From: Pseudomonas sp. QS1027
GTDB taxonomy: Bacteria > Pseudomonadota > Gammaproteobacteria > Pseudomonadales > Pseudomonadaceae
Length of the DNA stretch: 64,000 nucleotides
Assembly: GCF_002814235.1 (NCBI RefSeq)
Contig: NZ_PHSU01000016.1
Coordinates: 123,982 to 187,981 of the forward strand
Direction of reading: 5' to 3'
Translations under genes and position numbers: made by a program
Shown here: piece after piece, positions 35,072 to 43,137 of the stretch
Layout: every line of letters begins with the position of its first letter
Position numbering within the stretch: position 1 is the first letter of the stretch
Notes under the pieces: model-generated
Database searches by the model: none
Seen by the model: only the letters and a program-made list of their open reading frames with translations
What the model was told of the DNA's origin: nothing

Positions 35072-35830
35072 ATGAATACATCAGGTGATCGCTTAAGGGC
35101 CCTCCTGCGGGAGTGCCACCTATCTGCTTCGGACTTCGCTGCCAACCGGCAAGTGACGCCGCAGCACGTCAATAACTGGTTCAAGCGCGGCATTCCCATG
35201 GCGCGACTGGACGAGATAGCCGAGCTGTTGTGCGTCAACAGCCGCTGGCTGCGCACCGGCGACGGCCCCAAGCACCCCGGCGGTTCGGCCAACGAGGCGC
35301 AAGGTGAACACGAAGGGATGACGCTCCATGACAGGGAGCCCTACTCGTCCCGTGACGATCTGGCAGCGACCGAGCGCAACGATGTGCAGGTGCCGCTGTA
35401 CAAGGAGACGCCGACGGCCCCAGGATCGAGCCTGACCCAGGTTGCGATCATCCCCGGGCGCAAGGTACGCCTGCCCTATCGCATCCTGCAGGCCATGGGC
35501 GTCGAGCCGGACCAGGCGATTTGCGCGCCCATGACCGGCACTGGCATGGCGGAAAAGATCCAGGACGGCTCCACCATTGCCGTCGATCGCAGCCTGACCC
35601 AGGTGGTGGATGGCGAGATCTACGCGCTGGAGCACGACGGCATGTTGCGGGTGAAGTATGTCTATCGCCTGCCGGCGGGGGCCTTGCGGCTGCGCAGCCA
35701 CAACAGCGCCGAGTACCCGGACGAAGTGTTCACGGCGGAACAGATCGACGAGCAGAACATCCAGATACTGGGTTGGGTGTTCTGGTGGTCGACGTTAAAC
35801 AAACGACGGCCGCCGGTGCCCTCAAAATAG
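35072..35830 (+). CDS. Phage-type HTH repressor with S24-like domain lacking the catalytic Ser
   Basis: 252 aa from the ATG at 35072 (MNTSGDRLRALLREC). The N-terminal HTH domain is seen in LSASDFAANRQVTPQHVNNWFKRGIPMARLDEIAELLCVNSRWL. The C-terminal half has the LexA/S24 peptidase fold: IQDGSTIAVDRS and GEIYALEHDGMLRVKYVYRL (putative general-base Lys). The nucleophile motif, normally G-x-S-M, reads TGTGM with Gly158 in place of Ser, so RecA-stimulated self-cleavage is probably lost. It resembles CI/PrtR-type repressors, but no prophage structural or pyocin genes are nearby. Confidence 0.82.
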   Translation: MNTSGDRLRALLRECHLSASDFAANRQVTPQHVNNWFKRGIPMARLDEIAELLCVNSRWLRTGDGPKHPGGSANEAQGEHEGMTLHDREPYSSRDDLAATERNDVQVPLYKETPTAPGSSLTQVAIIPGRKVRLPYRILQAMGVEPDQAICAPMTGTGMAEKIQDGSTIAVDRSLTQVVDGEIYALEHDGMLRVKYVYRLPAGALRLRSHNSAEYPDEVFTAEQIDEQNIQILGWVFWWSTLNKRRPPVPSK

Positions 35831-35832
35831 GG

Positions 35833-36092
35833 GACAAGACACTTCTTGTCTGAAAACGACAGCTCTGGAGTGAGGTTTTCGCTGGGAATCTGTCGTAAAT
35901 GCCGGTATTCTGCGCGGCACATTTGGGCAGCGTCCTGCTTCCAGCAGGCCAGATTGCCCACGACGCGGCGCGAGACAACTGCGCGGCGTCCCACAACCAG
36001 ATTTATTCTGGATGTACATTTTGAAGGCGAGCGAGGCTTACCAAAAATAAGCCAAACCCGTCCCCGAGAAGCCGGCCACAAGCCGGCTTTTT
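35833..36092 (+). ncRNA. Hairpin-rich transcribed stretch ending in a terminator: candidate sRNA
   Basis: No gene fits this 260-base gap, but it holds a chain of hairpins: GACAAG/CTTGTC (35833-35850); TGGGCA/TGCCCA (35924-35960) enclosing CCTGC-TTCCA-GCAGG (35934-35948); GACGC/GCGTC (35962-35990) with inner CGCG pairs; CCAGA-TTTAT-TCTGG (35997-36011); GGCTTA/TAAGCC (36035-36053). The last is AAGCCGGC-CACAA-GCCGGCTT (36069-36089) with a short T-run, a credible intrinsic terminator. It could be the 3' UTR of the repressor or an independent small RNA; I find no clear promoter and do not recognise a known family. Confidence 0.45.
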
Positions 36093-36169
36093 AATGCCTG
36101 TTGGAAAGCTGTCTTATTTTCTGAAAGCCGCTGCGAGCTCGCTGGATCGAGGGTTTCGATTGCGCCGGG

Positions 36170-36743
36170 TCATTGCGAGCCCTCTTCCATGGAGGCGTCA
36201 TCACCGGCCAGCTCGCGCTCGATCTGCTCGATTTCACGCTCCTGCGCATCGACGGTCAGGCCGAGGAAGTCGAAACGGTAAGGGTCCTTCAGCGACTCAC
36301 GGACCAGGTCGGAATGCGGTTTGGGCGGGAGACTCTTGAAGTTACTGACCGCCTTGCCACTGCGTTCCAGCAGACCACTCTCGACCTGCATCACCAGAAT
36401 GTTGCGCGACCAGTTGTGTTCGATGGCCTTGGCGACATACCAGCGGCGGGTTCCGGGACTGGGCAGCTTGTCCAGCAGCACCAGATTGTGGCCCCAGGGC
36501 AATTGTGCAGCAGCCTGTTGCACAAATTCCGCGTCCGGCCACGCCTCGGCAAACGCGCGCATGTATTTGAGATTGCGTGGTGAAAAACCCTTCATATCGG
36601 GAGAGAACTGCGTGTAAATCTTGCGCCAGGCGCTCAATAACCTTGGTACCCCAGCCCTGCTCTGCCTGACGGGTCAAAATATCGTGGCCGATCTGCCAGT
36701 AGAGCAGAACCAGCTCACGGTTCACTGTCAGCGCGGCGAGCTG
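36170..36743 (-). pseudogene. Broken yhcG-type (DUF1016, PDDEXK nuclease) gene
   Basis: Two frames together give a YhcG core: QLAALTVNRELVLLYWQIG through KVIERLAQDLH in one frame, then FSPDMKGFSPRNLKYMRAFAEAWPD to PYRFDFLGLTVDAQEREIEQ in another, with the switch near 36600. An in-frame stop at 36744 removes the usual N-terminal ~30 residues, and the C-terminal nuclease domain is missing after EREIEQ, where the sequence diverges. Intact members are PDDEXK-type proteins found in accessory DNA. This remnant is not expected to be functional. Confidence 0.8.
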
Positions 36744-36899
36744 CTAGACGTTGTGGATGCAGCCTTTGAGGTCGACCAGTCAGTCGCTGTAACCTTCAGG
36801 TGGCGTGCTCAGGCTAACAGGAGTATCGCCAATGTCTTTTTCTCGTGTTTTTTCGATTCAGACTTCTCTGCGTTTACCGTCCTCTTCATGACTCCAGAT

Positions 36900-37400
36900 T
36901 CAGGCCTTACACAAAGTGACATAAACCTCACCCAACTCCTCCTCGAATAGAACTTTTGAAATAAACCCCGACTCGGGAAATTCCCGAACCAGCGTGGCAT
37001 TCCAACAATCACTGACAACGCTTGCCAATGCGCCAGCCTCCTCATAGGACATGTCCTCGAAGAAAGCAGTAATTTCCACTAAATTCAGCCAGCCGGCGAT
37101 TTCTGAGCTTGCCTGCCCCTGAGCAATGCACTCTTGATAGCGATCACTATCAAAGTTTTCCTCTATAAAATAGCTCTCCCCTTTTACAGCAATAGTCGGA
37201 TGAAACAGCTTGGTAAAAAACAAATAAAAATCACTACTTATGGTGTTCGTCTTCATCACCATATAAAGATATTCGAATTTCGAGAGGCTTCGCCCTCCAT
37301 TGTCCGCCAGAAAACCCGAATAGCCTTGAGCACAACCTTGATCATCATTCACCCAAGAGCCATCTCCAACTTTAACTTTAAAGACCCCTTTAGACCCCAC
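36900..37400 (-). CDS. Hypothetical protein, AT-rich, next to toxin/immunity-like genes
   Basis: 166 aa, start probably GTG at 37400 (poor ribosome-binding site, so uncertain). I recognise no domain. It is acidic and has no signal or membrane segment: FLFTKLFHPTIAVKGESYFIEENF and WLNLVEITAFFEDMSYEEAGALASVVSDCWNATLV are its more regular parts. Codon use is much more AT-rich than the flanking core genes. Position downstream of a toxin-like gene and its DUF4926 partner suggests an immunity protein; that is inference only. Confidence 0.55.
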   Translation of the reverse strand: MGSKGVFKVKVGDGSWVNDDQGCAQGYSGFLADNGGRSLSKFEYLYMVMKTNTISSDFYLFFTKLFHPTIAVKGESYFIEENFDSDRYQECIAQGQASSEIAGWLNLVEITAFFEDMSYEEAGALASVVSDCWNATLVREFPESGFISKVLFEEELGEVYVTLCKA

Positions 37401-37529
37401 AAGAGTTTCTCACTCGTATATTTACACCCTACAGCGATAGGTAGAAGATACTTTACAAGGGCATCAACACCGCCCTAAGGCTCCGCAAATCGAATGACTT
37501 GTTTGGCACCCTACCAGTCCGCCACTCAA

Positions 37530-37730
37530 TCAGGGTTCTAAGTACAGGGCAACGTCTTCAGAACGCAACGCAATCTGAACAATGGTTTCCCCTTTATCAT
37601 TTGAAAACTCAATTTCATACACTAACTCCGACGCTGGAAACTCATAAATCACGGTCCCTACTGCCCCTCTGAGCAAACCATGCTCTGGATAATCCACAAG
37701 AAGCTTAACAACATCCAATAACTTCAGCAC
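37530..37730 (-). CDS. DUF4926-family small protein, probable immunity protein
   Basis: 66 aa from the GTG at 37730 (LKLLDVVKLLVDYPEHGLLRGAVGTVIYEF), which has GAGG eight bases upstream; TTG at 37751 inside the toxin-like gene is the alternative. The pattern LLDVVKLL...GLLRGAVGTVIYEFP...YEIEFSNDKGETIVQIAL is the DUF4926 SH3-like fold. Such genes often follow genes ending in a DUF6883-type domain, as here, which suggests toxin-antidote pairing. Direct proof of immunity is lacking. Confidence 0.72.
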   Translation of the reverse strand: MLKLLDVVKLLVDYPEHGLLRGAVGTVIYEFPASELVYEIEFSNDKGETIVQIALRSEDVALYLEP

Positions 37731-37740
37731 GAACTCGACC

Positions 37741-39196
37741 TCACCGTACAAAAAGAGTAGTTAATGTCGGAGCATCCGCCCCATCTACATAAATCCACCC
37801 AGTGCGAACAACTCCATTTCTTTTTGGACCAACAACTGAAATATCCACTGTAAAACGAGAGCCATGACTATCAACCTTGCCAACAATTGACTCCTGCATC
37901 AAAACACCTTTCTTTAGCTGTTTCAGTAAATCGTCTGCATGCTCCACTGTGAAGCCGAGAGCCGACTCAAATACACGAGCTTTATTACCACCCGTCGGAT
38001 GAACTGGATTCAATGCATAGCTTGTCAGTTTTCTTTTATCAATAATTGCTCGGCTAGCACCTCGTAGAACACCCGCGCTTATTGGCGCTACGCCAACTTT
38101 AGGCTTGAGCGCCTTTGGGCGCTCAAGCTCAACAACCTGCGCCCCAGCCCCCTTCCCTTCGGCCCTTCCCGCCTTTTTGATTCTAGCGTTCTTGAGGCCT
38201 TGGCCGAGCCGTTTCAGTCCAGTGCCCAGACGTTGCGTCAATGCCAGGTTGCGCACCGACGCCGCGCCTTTCGCCGCTAAACCGGCACCACCGCTGTGCA
38301 TGACCAAGAGCCCGATCAGCACAATCTCGAAGACCACCGCGCCGCTGAACTCGGCGATCTCTTCGCGGTTCTGGGCTTTTACATAGTCGACGGCAAATCG
38401 CGCCAGCAGGTCCCGGCTCGGCCCGTCCTCCATCACGAAGCACGCCGTTTCGTAGCTTTCGGCCAATTGTTCACGGGTGATCTTGCTTGGGTCGAAGCCC
38501 AGGGCCTCTACCAGTTCGCGATGCTGCTCCTGGGAAAAGCCGTTGCGAAAGGAGGCGATCCAACTGCCGCCATTGGAGGCATCAGCGTTCCAAGCCGCCA
38601 CCACAAAATTGGAAAAGGTAACGAAGGGATTGATCAGATCGCCATATTCCTTGACGCTCTCGACCAACCCCCAAGCGCCAAGCGCCATAAAGCGCGCCCT
38701 TGCCTATCGCTAAATGGGTATAAAACGCGTTGGCGGCAAAACTGTGCTCATCCTGAATGGCCGCCAACGCCGCCGCTTCGGCACGTTCTGCCTCGAGAAT
38801 CGCCTCCAACGCGGCCTGCACCTCGGCACGGCTGCGGATCACCATCCCTTCGGTGTCGACCTCCGCCAGCATCTGCGCCTGATAAGCCCCATCGGGAATG
38901 CTGCCGACAAACCGGCTGTACTCATCCAACCGTGTCCGAATGGGCTCGCCGCCGGCCGGGGTCAGCACGCAAGGCAAATCACACCCCGAGCCTTCGCCGT
39001 TATCCCAGATGAACTTCAAACCGATATGGCAGGTGCTGGTCGGAATCTGGCGCTCAATGGTCCGCTTTGCCTGGCTGTAGAAGTCGCCGTTATAAGGCTC
39101 TGGGGGCGGCGCGCGACGCTCAGTATTACGCGACGGCAAAGGAATACACGGGCCGGGCGTGGGCGAATAATTGCCCCTGGAATCGTAATGGCCCAC
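37741..39196 (-). pseudogene. Polymorphic-toxin-like gene with DUF6883-type C-terminus, frameshifted by a 7-bp duplication
   Basis: Two overlapping frames: an N-terminal part from GTG at 39196 (MGHYDSRGNYSP, 204 codons) and a C-terminal part ending at 37741 (LFVR). At 38673-38686 the + strand reads AAGCGCC twice in tandem; removing one copy joins the frames as ALYGAWGLVESVKEYG and gives a 482-residue protein. It has a Pro-rich N-terminus, Ala/Glu-rich helix (~120-160), a hydrophobic segment (VVFEIVLIGLLVMHSGGAGLA) and the C-terminal KLTSYALNPVHPTGGNKARVFESALGFT, typical of DUF6883 toxin tips. No PAAR or RHS repeats are visible. It may be inactivated, phase-variable or a sequencing artefact. 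Confidence 0.72.
38673..38686. repeat. Tandem 7-bp direct repeat AAGCGCC x2
   Basis: Exact head-to-tail duplication within the toxin-like gene; it alone explains the frameshift. The total span 37741-39196 is 1456 bases, and subtracting 7 gives 1449, divisible by three. Confidence 0.9.
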
Positions 39197-39539
39197 GGTT
39201 AACGAGATCCCTGTTTCAACGGTCGTTCACTCCTTGAGAGGGACCGACAAAAACAGAAAATCAGCTATCCGGCCCAGTCGTCGAAGCTTACGGTCGGGGC
39301 CAAAAGGAAGTGACCGCATTGCGTGCCAGACAACTCAACGCCAACTGTAGGAATCCAACCTTAAGACCCACTCAACAAGCAGGCAGCCCCACCGAGATAC
39401 CGCTACAATCCCGCCGAGTGATTGCCCAAGCAGCTCACTAACGTGCCAAGTCCTGCTCTCCACCTCGCGGTGTTCCCTGGCACCCACCGCCGCCGCCCCG
39501 GGCTATTTCCGGTGGCTGGCTGAACAGGCTTGCCCGAAC
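39197..39539. other. Intergenic region between toxin-like gene and diguanylate cyclase
   Basis: No gene or repeat seen. TACAATCCCGCC near 39408 resembles the -10 elements at 32500 and 34249 and could serve the diguanylate cyclase gene. Confidence 0.5.
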
Positions 39540-40694
39540 ATGACGCTCCTGCACATCCCCACCCTGCTGCTGGTCTCGGTCTTCATCTTCTGCCTGATGG
39601 GGTTGCTGAGCCTGCACGCCTGGATGCGTGAAACCCGCGAACGCTGCCTCGCCTACCTGGGCAGCATGATGTTGCTGGCGTCCCTCGGCGTCCTGCTGGT
39701 GAGCTTGCGCGGCCTGGGCGTCGACTTTGTGCCGCTGATAATCGGCAACGTGGTCCTGTTGCTGAGCGCGGCGATGAACTGGACCGCCATGCGGGTGTTT
39801 GCCGGACGCGCGCCCTCGGTTCCGGGCATGCTCGCAGGCGCACTGGTCTGGCTGGCGCTGTGCCCGCTGCCAGACTTCCTGGAGTCGCTGACATTGCGGG
39901 TGGCCGCCTACTCGGCTCTCGCGGCCTGCTACGGTGGGCTGACCCTGCTGGAGTTCTGGCGCAGTCGCCACAGCCTCGAAGCCTCCTACCTGCCCGCCCT
40001 GACCCTGACGGCGCTGAACACCCTGTTCTACTGCGTGAGGATCTTTGTCGATGCTGGCATGGGCCTGGACCAGGCGCTTGTGGGCAGTGGCGAAGGCGTG
40101 CCGTTTTTCTCCTTCATGCTGTTCGAATCCATGCTTTATGTGGTCGGGATCGGCTACGTGACCCTGACCATGGTCAAGGAGCGCGCCGAACGCCAGCTCA
40201 AGGCCGCGGCCTACAGCGACCCCCTGACCGGCGTCGGCAACCGGCGGTCATTCATGCACAAAGGCGAAAAGCTGCTGGCCGACTGTGGGCGTCAAGGCAC
40301 GACAGCGGCACTGCTGCTCTGCGACCTGGACCACTTCAAGCGCCTGAACGACACCTTCGGCCATGCCGTGGGCGACCAGGCGTTGATCGCCTTCAGCCGG
40401 GTGACGACGCACATCCTGCGCCCGGCGGATGTCTTCGGGCGTATTGGTGGGGAGGAGTTTGCCTGCGTGCTGGGTAATAGCGACGAAACCAGCGCGCTTG
40501 AAGTGGCGGAGCGGATTCGCGCCGGGTTTGCCGGGCTGACGCTACTGGAACCCGGATTTCTCAGCGTGAGTATCGGGCTGGTCACCACAGGGGAATCCGG
40601 GTACGAACTCTCGCGGTTGCTGTCGGTGGCGGATGAGGCGCTTTACGCGGCCAAGGGGAAAGGCCGCAATCGAGTAGAGATTGCTGAAAGCTAG
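39540..40694 (+). CDS. Membrane-bound diguanylate cyclase (GGDEF)
   Basis: 384 aa. Residues ~1-200 form about six membrane segments (IPTLLLVSVFIFCLMGLLSL and following). The GGDEF domain starts near 220 (YSDPLTGVGNRRSFM) with the active GGEEF in FGRIGGEEFACVL. RPAD lies five residues before it, so the inhibitory I-site RxxD is intact. No EAL or HD-GYP domain: it should make c-di-GMP only. Signal sensed by the membrane part unknown. Its 3' end overlaps the convergent amiB stop by four bases. Confidence 0.93.
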   Translation: MTLLHIPTLLLVSVFIFCLMGLLSLHAWMRETRERCLAYLGSMMLLASLGVLLVSLRGLGVDFVPLIIGNVVLLLSAAMNWTAMRVFAGRAPSVPGMLAGALVWLALCPLPDFLESLTLRVAAYSALAACYGGLTLLEFWRSRHSLEASYLPALTLTALNTLFYCVRIFVDAGMGLDQALVGSGEGVPFFSFMLFESMLYVVGIGYVTLTMVKERAERQLKAAAYSDPLTGVGNRRSFMHKGEKLLADCGRQGTTAALLLCDLDHFKRLNDTFGHAVGDQALIAFSRVTTHILRPADVFGRIGGEEFACVLGNSDETSALEVAERIRAGFAGLTLLEPGFLSVSIGLVTTGESGYELSRLLSVADEALYAAKGKGRNRVEIAES

Positions 40695-41704
40695 CCCTGC
40701 GGCAACACCACCAATCGCTGCCCCTGCACTGTCGCCGTCATCTGCCCGGCGTCGGCCCAGGCCAGCAGGCAATCGGCAATCGCCGGTTCCAGCTCGACCC
40801 GCACCCTGCGCACCAGGTCGCGGGCACCGAAGCGCGGATCGTGATCGCGTCCCAACCAGGCACGGGCCGACTCGTCCACCCACAGTTGGCGATGCGGCCC
40901 CAGGCGCTGATTGAGTTTGCTCAGTTCGATATCCAACAGTGCGTCGAGCCAGCGACCCTCGATGCGTTCGAACACCAGGATACGATCGATCCGGTTGAGG
41001 AATTCCGGCTCGAAACGGCTGTGCAACGCCCGCTCCAGCAGCCGTGATTCAGCCTCGGCGAACCAGCCCAGCAAACGTCTCCAGCCCCCACTCAAACGCT
41101 GCCGTCGAGCGTTGGCCTGGCGCGCCCCGATGTTGCTGGTCATGAAGATCAGGCTGTTACGAAAATCCAAAGTACGGCTGCCGCCCGCCAGGGTCAGCCT
41201 GCCACTTTCCAGAATCCCCAACAGGCTGCGCAACACCTCGTCGCTGGCCTTTTCCAGCTCATCAAACAGGACGATGCCCGGACGACTGTAAGTGCCCTCG
41301 ATCAACTCACTGTCGAACAGGCTGACGCCTTCCTTGCTGCCCACATAACCCGGCGGCGCCCCGGTCAGCGCCGCTGCGTAATGCTCCTGGGCCAGGGTCT
41401 GCATATCGATGCGGCACATCGCATCGCTACGACCATGAATGGCCTGGGCCAGCAGACGGACGATCTCGGTCTTGCCGACGCCGGTCGGGCCCATGAACAG
41501 GTTGACCCCAAGCGGCCGCTCGCGGTCGCCGATGTCCGCCTTGAGCACCTTGAGCTGCGCCTCCACCGCCGCCAGCGCCGCGTCCTGGCCGACGATGCGC
41601 TTGTGCAGCAGCGCCATCACCTGCTGCGGTTCGAAGACGAACCGCGAGGTCAGCGGGCGCACCTCGGGCGGCCCCGGCGCGGGGACCTGCTGGATCGATG
41701 ACAT
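40691..41704 (-). CDS. amiB: AmiB-like AAA+ (Clp-type) ATPase
   Basis: 337 aa single AAA+ module of the Clp/Hsp100 second-domain type. Walker A GPTGVGKT (72-79), pore loop GYVGSKEG (119-126), Walker B VLFDELE (145-151), sensor MTSN, arginine region LNRIDRILVF and a C-terminal small domain (DPRFGARDLVRRVRVELEPAIADCLL). No N-domain or protease loop. In P. aeruginosa a Clp-like ATPase, AmiB, is encoded directly after amiE; the same order here supports the name. Probably chaperones assembly of the amidase or its partners. It starts four bases after the amiE stop. Confidence 0.82.
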   Translation of the reverse strand: MSSIQQVPAPGPPEVRPLTSRFVFEPQQVMALLHKRIVGQDAALAAVEAQLKVLKADIGDRERPLGVNLFMGPTGVGKTEIVRLLAQAIHGRSDAMCRIDMQTLAQEHYAAALTGAPPGYVGSKEGVSLFDSELIEGTYSRPGIVLFDELEKASDEVLRSLLGILESGRLTLAGGSRTLDFRNSLIFMTSNIGARQANARRQRLSGGWRRLLGWFAEAESRLLERALHSRFEPEFLNRIDRILVFERIEGRWLDALLDIELSKLNQRLGPHRQLWVDESARAWLGRDHDPRFGARDLVRRVRVELEPAIADCLLAWADAGQMTATVQGQRLVVLPQG

Positions 41705-41707
41705 GTT

Positions 41708-42751
41708 TCAGCCCGCGGTCTTTTCTTTACCGCCGTGGGGCAATTGCCCCACCGGGCAGTCCGCCACGCCCACCGTGCGCCGGGTGATGTTCTCTACATT
41801 CTCCCGGGCCTTCTCCGCATCCAGGACCCAGGTGCGGTAGAACTCGAACGGGCAGTCGGCGATACCCTTGTCACCATCGCCGGAATCGTAGATGCCGGTG
41901 TAGCCACGGTGCAGCAGCTTGAACAGATGGTTCTGCGACTGGTCGTTGGCCCGCGCATCACGGATCTGCGAGATCGACAGTTGGGCGTACTGGATGCCCA
42001 TTTCCTCCTCGCCACACTCGCCCAGGGTCCGGCCGTCGAAACCGATGATCGCCGAGTGCCCGAAGTACGAATACACCCCGTCGAAACCCGCGGCGTTGGC
42101 CACCGCGACATAGCAGTTATTGGCCCAGGCCATGCTCTTGGACATCTGCACCTGCTGCTCCTTGGCCGGGTACATATAGCCCTGGCAGCGGACGATCAGC
42201 TCCGCCCCCTTCATCGCGCAGTCGCGCCAGATCTCCGGGTAGTTGCCGTCGTCGCAGATGATCAGGCTGATCTTCATGCCCTTGGGGCCGTCGCAGACAT
42301 AGGTGCGGTCGCCGGGGTACCAGCCTTCGATAGGACACCAGGGAATGCACTTGCGATAGCGCTGGACGATCTGCCCCTGATTGTCGATCAGCACCAGGGT
42401 GTTGTAGGGCGCCTTGTACGGGTGTTGCTCGTGGCGTTCGCCGGTCAGGGAAAACACGCCCCAGGTATTGGCCTCGCGACAGGCCGCGGAAAAGATCGCG
42501 GTCTCTTCGCCGGGAATGGTCGCGGCGGTGGCCATCATCTCGTCATGGTCATAGAGGATGCCCATGGTGCTGTACTCGGGGAACACCACCAGATCCATCC
42601 CGGGCAGCCCCTGCTTCATGCCCTTGATCACCTCGGCGATCTTGCGGGCATTGTCGATGACCTCGGCCTTGCTGTGCAGGCGCGGCATCTTGTAGTTCAC
42701 GACAGCAACACCGACGGTATCCGGGCTGCTGGAAATGTCGCCATGGCGCAT
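41708..42751 (-). CDS. amiE: Aliphatic amidase
   Basis: Nitrilase-superfamily amidase that hydrolyses short-chain amides to acid and ammonia. 347 aa. The catalytic triad is in the classic AmiE numbering: Glu59 (FPEY), Lys134 (RYRKCIPW) and Cys166 (IICDDGNYPEIW). N-terminus MRHGDISSSPDTVGVAVVNYKMPRLH and the stretch KAPYNTLVLID are AmiE-like. It could overlap in substrate with the unrelated formamidase (fmdA) upstream on the same strand, giving the cell two amidase folds in one operon. Confidence 0.95.
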   Translation of the reverse strand: MRHGDISSSPDTVGVAVVNYKMPRLHSKAEVIDNARKIAEVIKGMKQGLPGMDLVVFPEYSTMGILYDHDEMMATAATIPGEETAIFSAACREANTWGVFSLTGERHEQHPYKAPYNTLVLIDNQGQIVQRYRKCIPWCPIEGWYPGDRTYVCDGPKGMKISLIICDDGNYPEIWRDCAMKGAELIVRCQGYMYPAKEQQVQMSKSMAWANNCYVAVANAAGFDGVYSYFGHSAIIGFDGRTLGECGEEEMGIQYAQLSISQIRDARANDQSQNHLFKLLHRGYTGIYDSGDGDKGIADCPFEFYRTWVLDAEKARENVENITRRTVGVADCPVGQLPHGGKEKTAG

Positions 42752-42766
42752 GGAGAAAAACCTCTG

Positions 42767-43111
42767 TCAGTGACTGATCATCCAGGGCCGTGGCCCGGTC
42801 TTGCTCTTGAGTCCCAGGGGATTGGCCTTGGTCGGCACCACCGGTTTGCTTGGCGCACAGCAACCGCAACCCTTGGGATGACGCCGCTGCTGGTACTCGG
42901 CGACGGTCTGCGGTGCATGGGCGCTGCGCTCGTTGGTGGCGATGGCCTGGCGCTGGCTGCTCGACAGGCAGTTCAAGGCCGGCGCCGAGAGCTGCAAGCC
43001 ACCGCCAGCGCCGCCGCAATAGGGGCACTGGCAAGGTTCATGGCGTTGGTTCATGGGTCGCAGCATGGTGAAGGTGCCGCAGGCCTGGCATTGATATTCG
43101 TAGGTCGGCAT
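42767..43111 (-). CDS. fmdB: FmdB-type zinc-ribbon protein
   Basis: 114 aa from the ATG at 43111 (MPTYEYQCQACGTFTMLRPM). Two CxxC pairs, C8-QA-C11 and CQCPYCGG, make a zinc ribbon; a second Cys cluster GCGCCAPS lies near residue 86. FmdB-like proteins accompany formamidase genes in methylotrophs and are thought to regulate or assist the enzyme. Between fmdA and amiE. The longer open frame upstream overlaps fmdA and is not used. Confidence 0.85.
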   Translation of the reverse strand: MPTYEYQCQACGTFTMLRPMNQRHEPCQCPYCGGAGGGLQLSAPALNCLSSSQRQAIATNERSAHAPQTVAEYQQRRHPKGCGCCAPSKPVVPTKANPLGLKSKTGPRPWMISH

Positions 43112-43137
43112 GGTCCGTTCTCCCGGCGTGTTGAGCC

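Noticed and set aside
35072..39196. Complete prophage
   Set aside because: A CI-type repressor is present, but no integrase, terminase, capsid, tail or lysis genes are seen; only accessory remnants.
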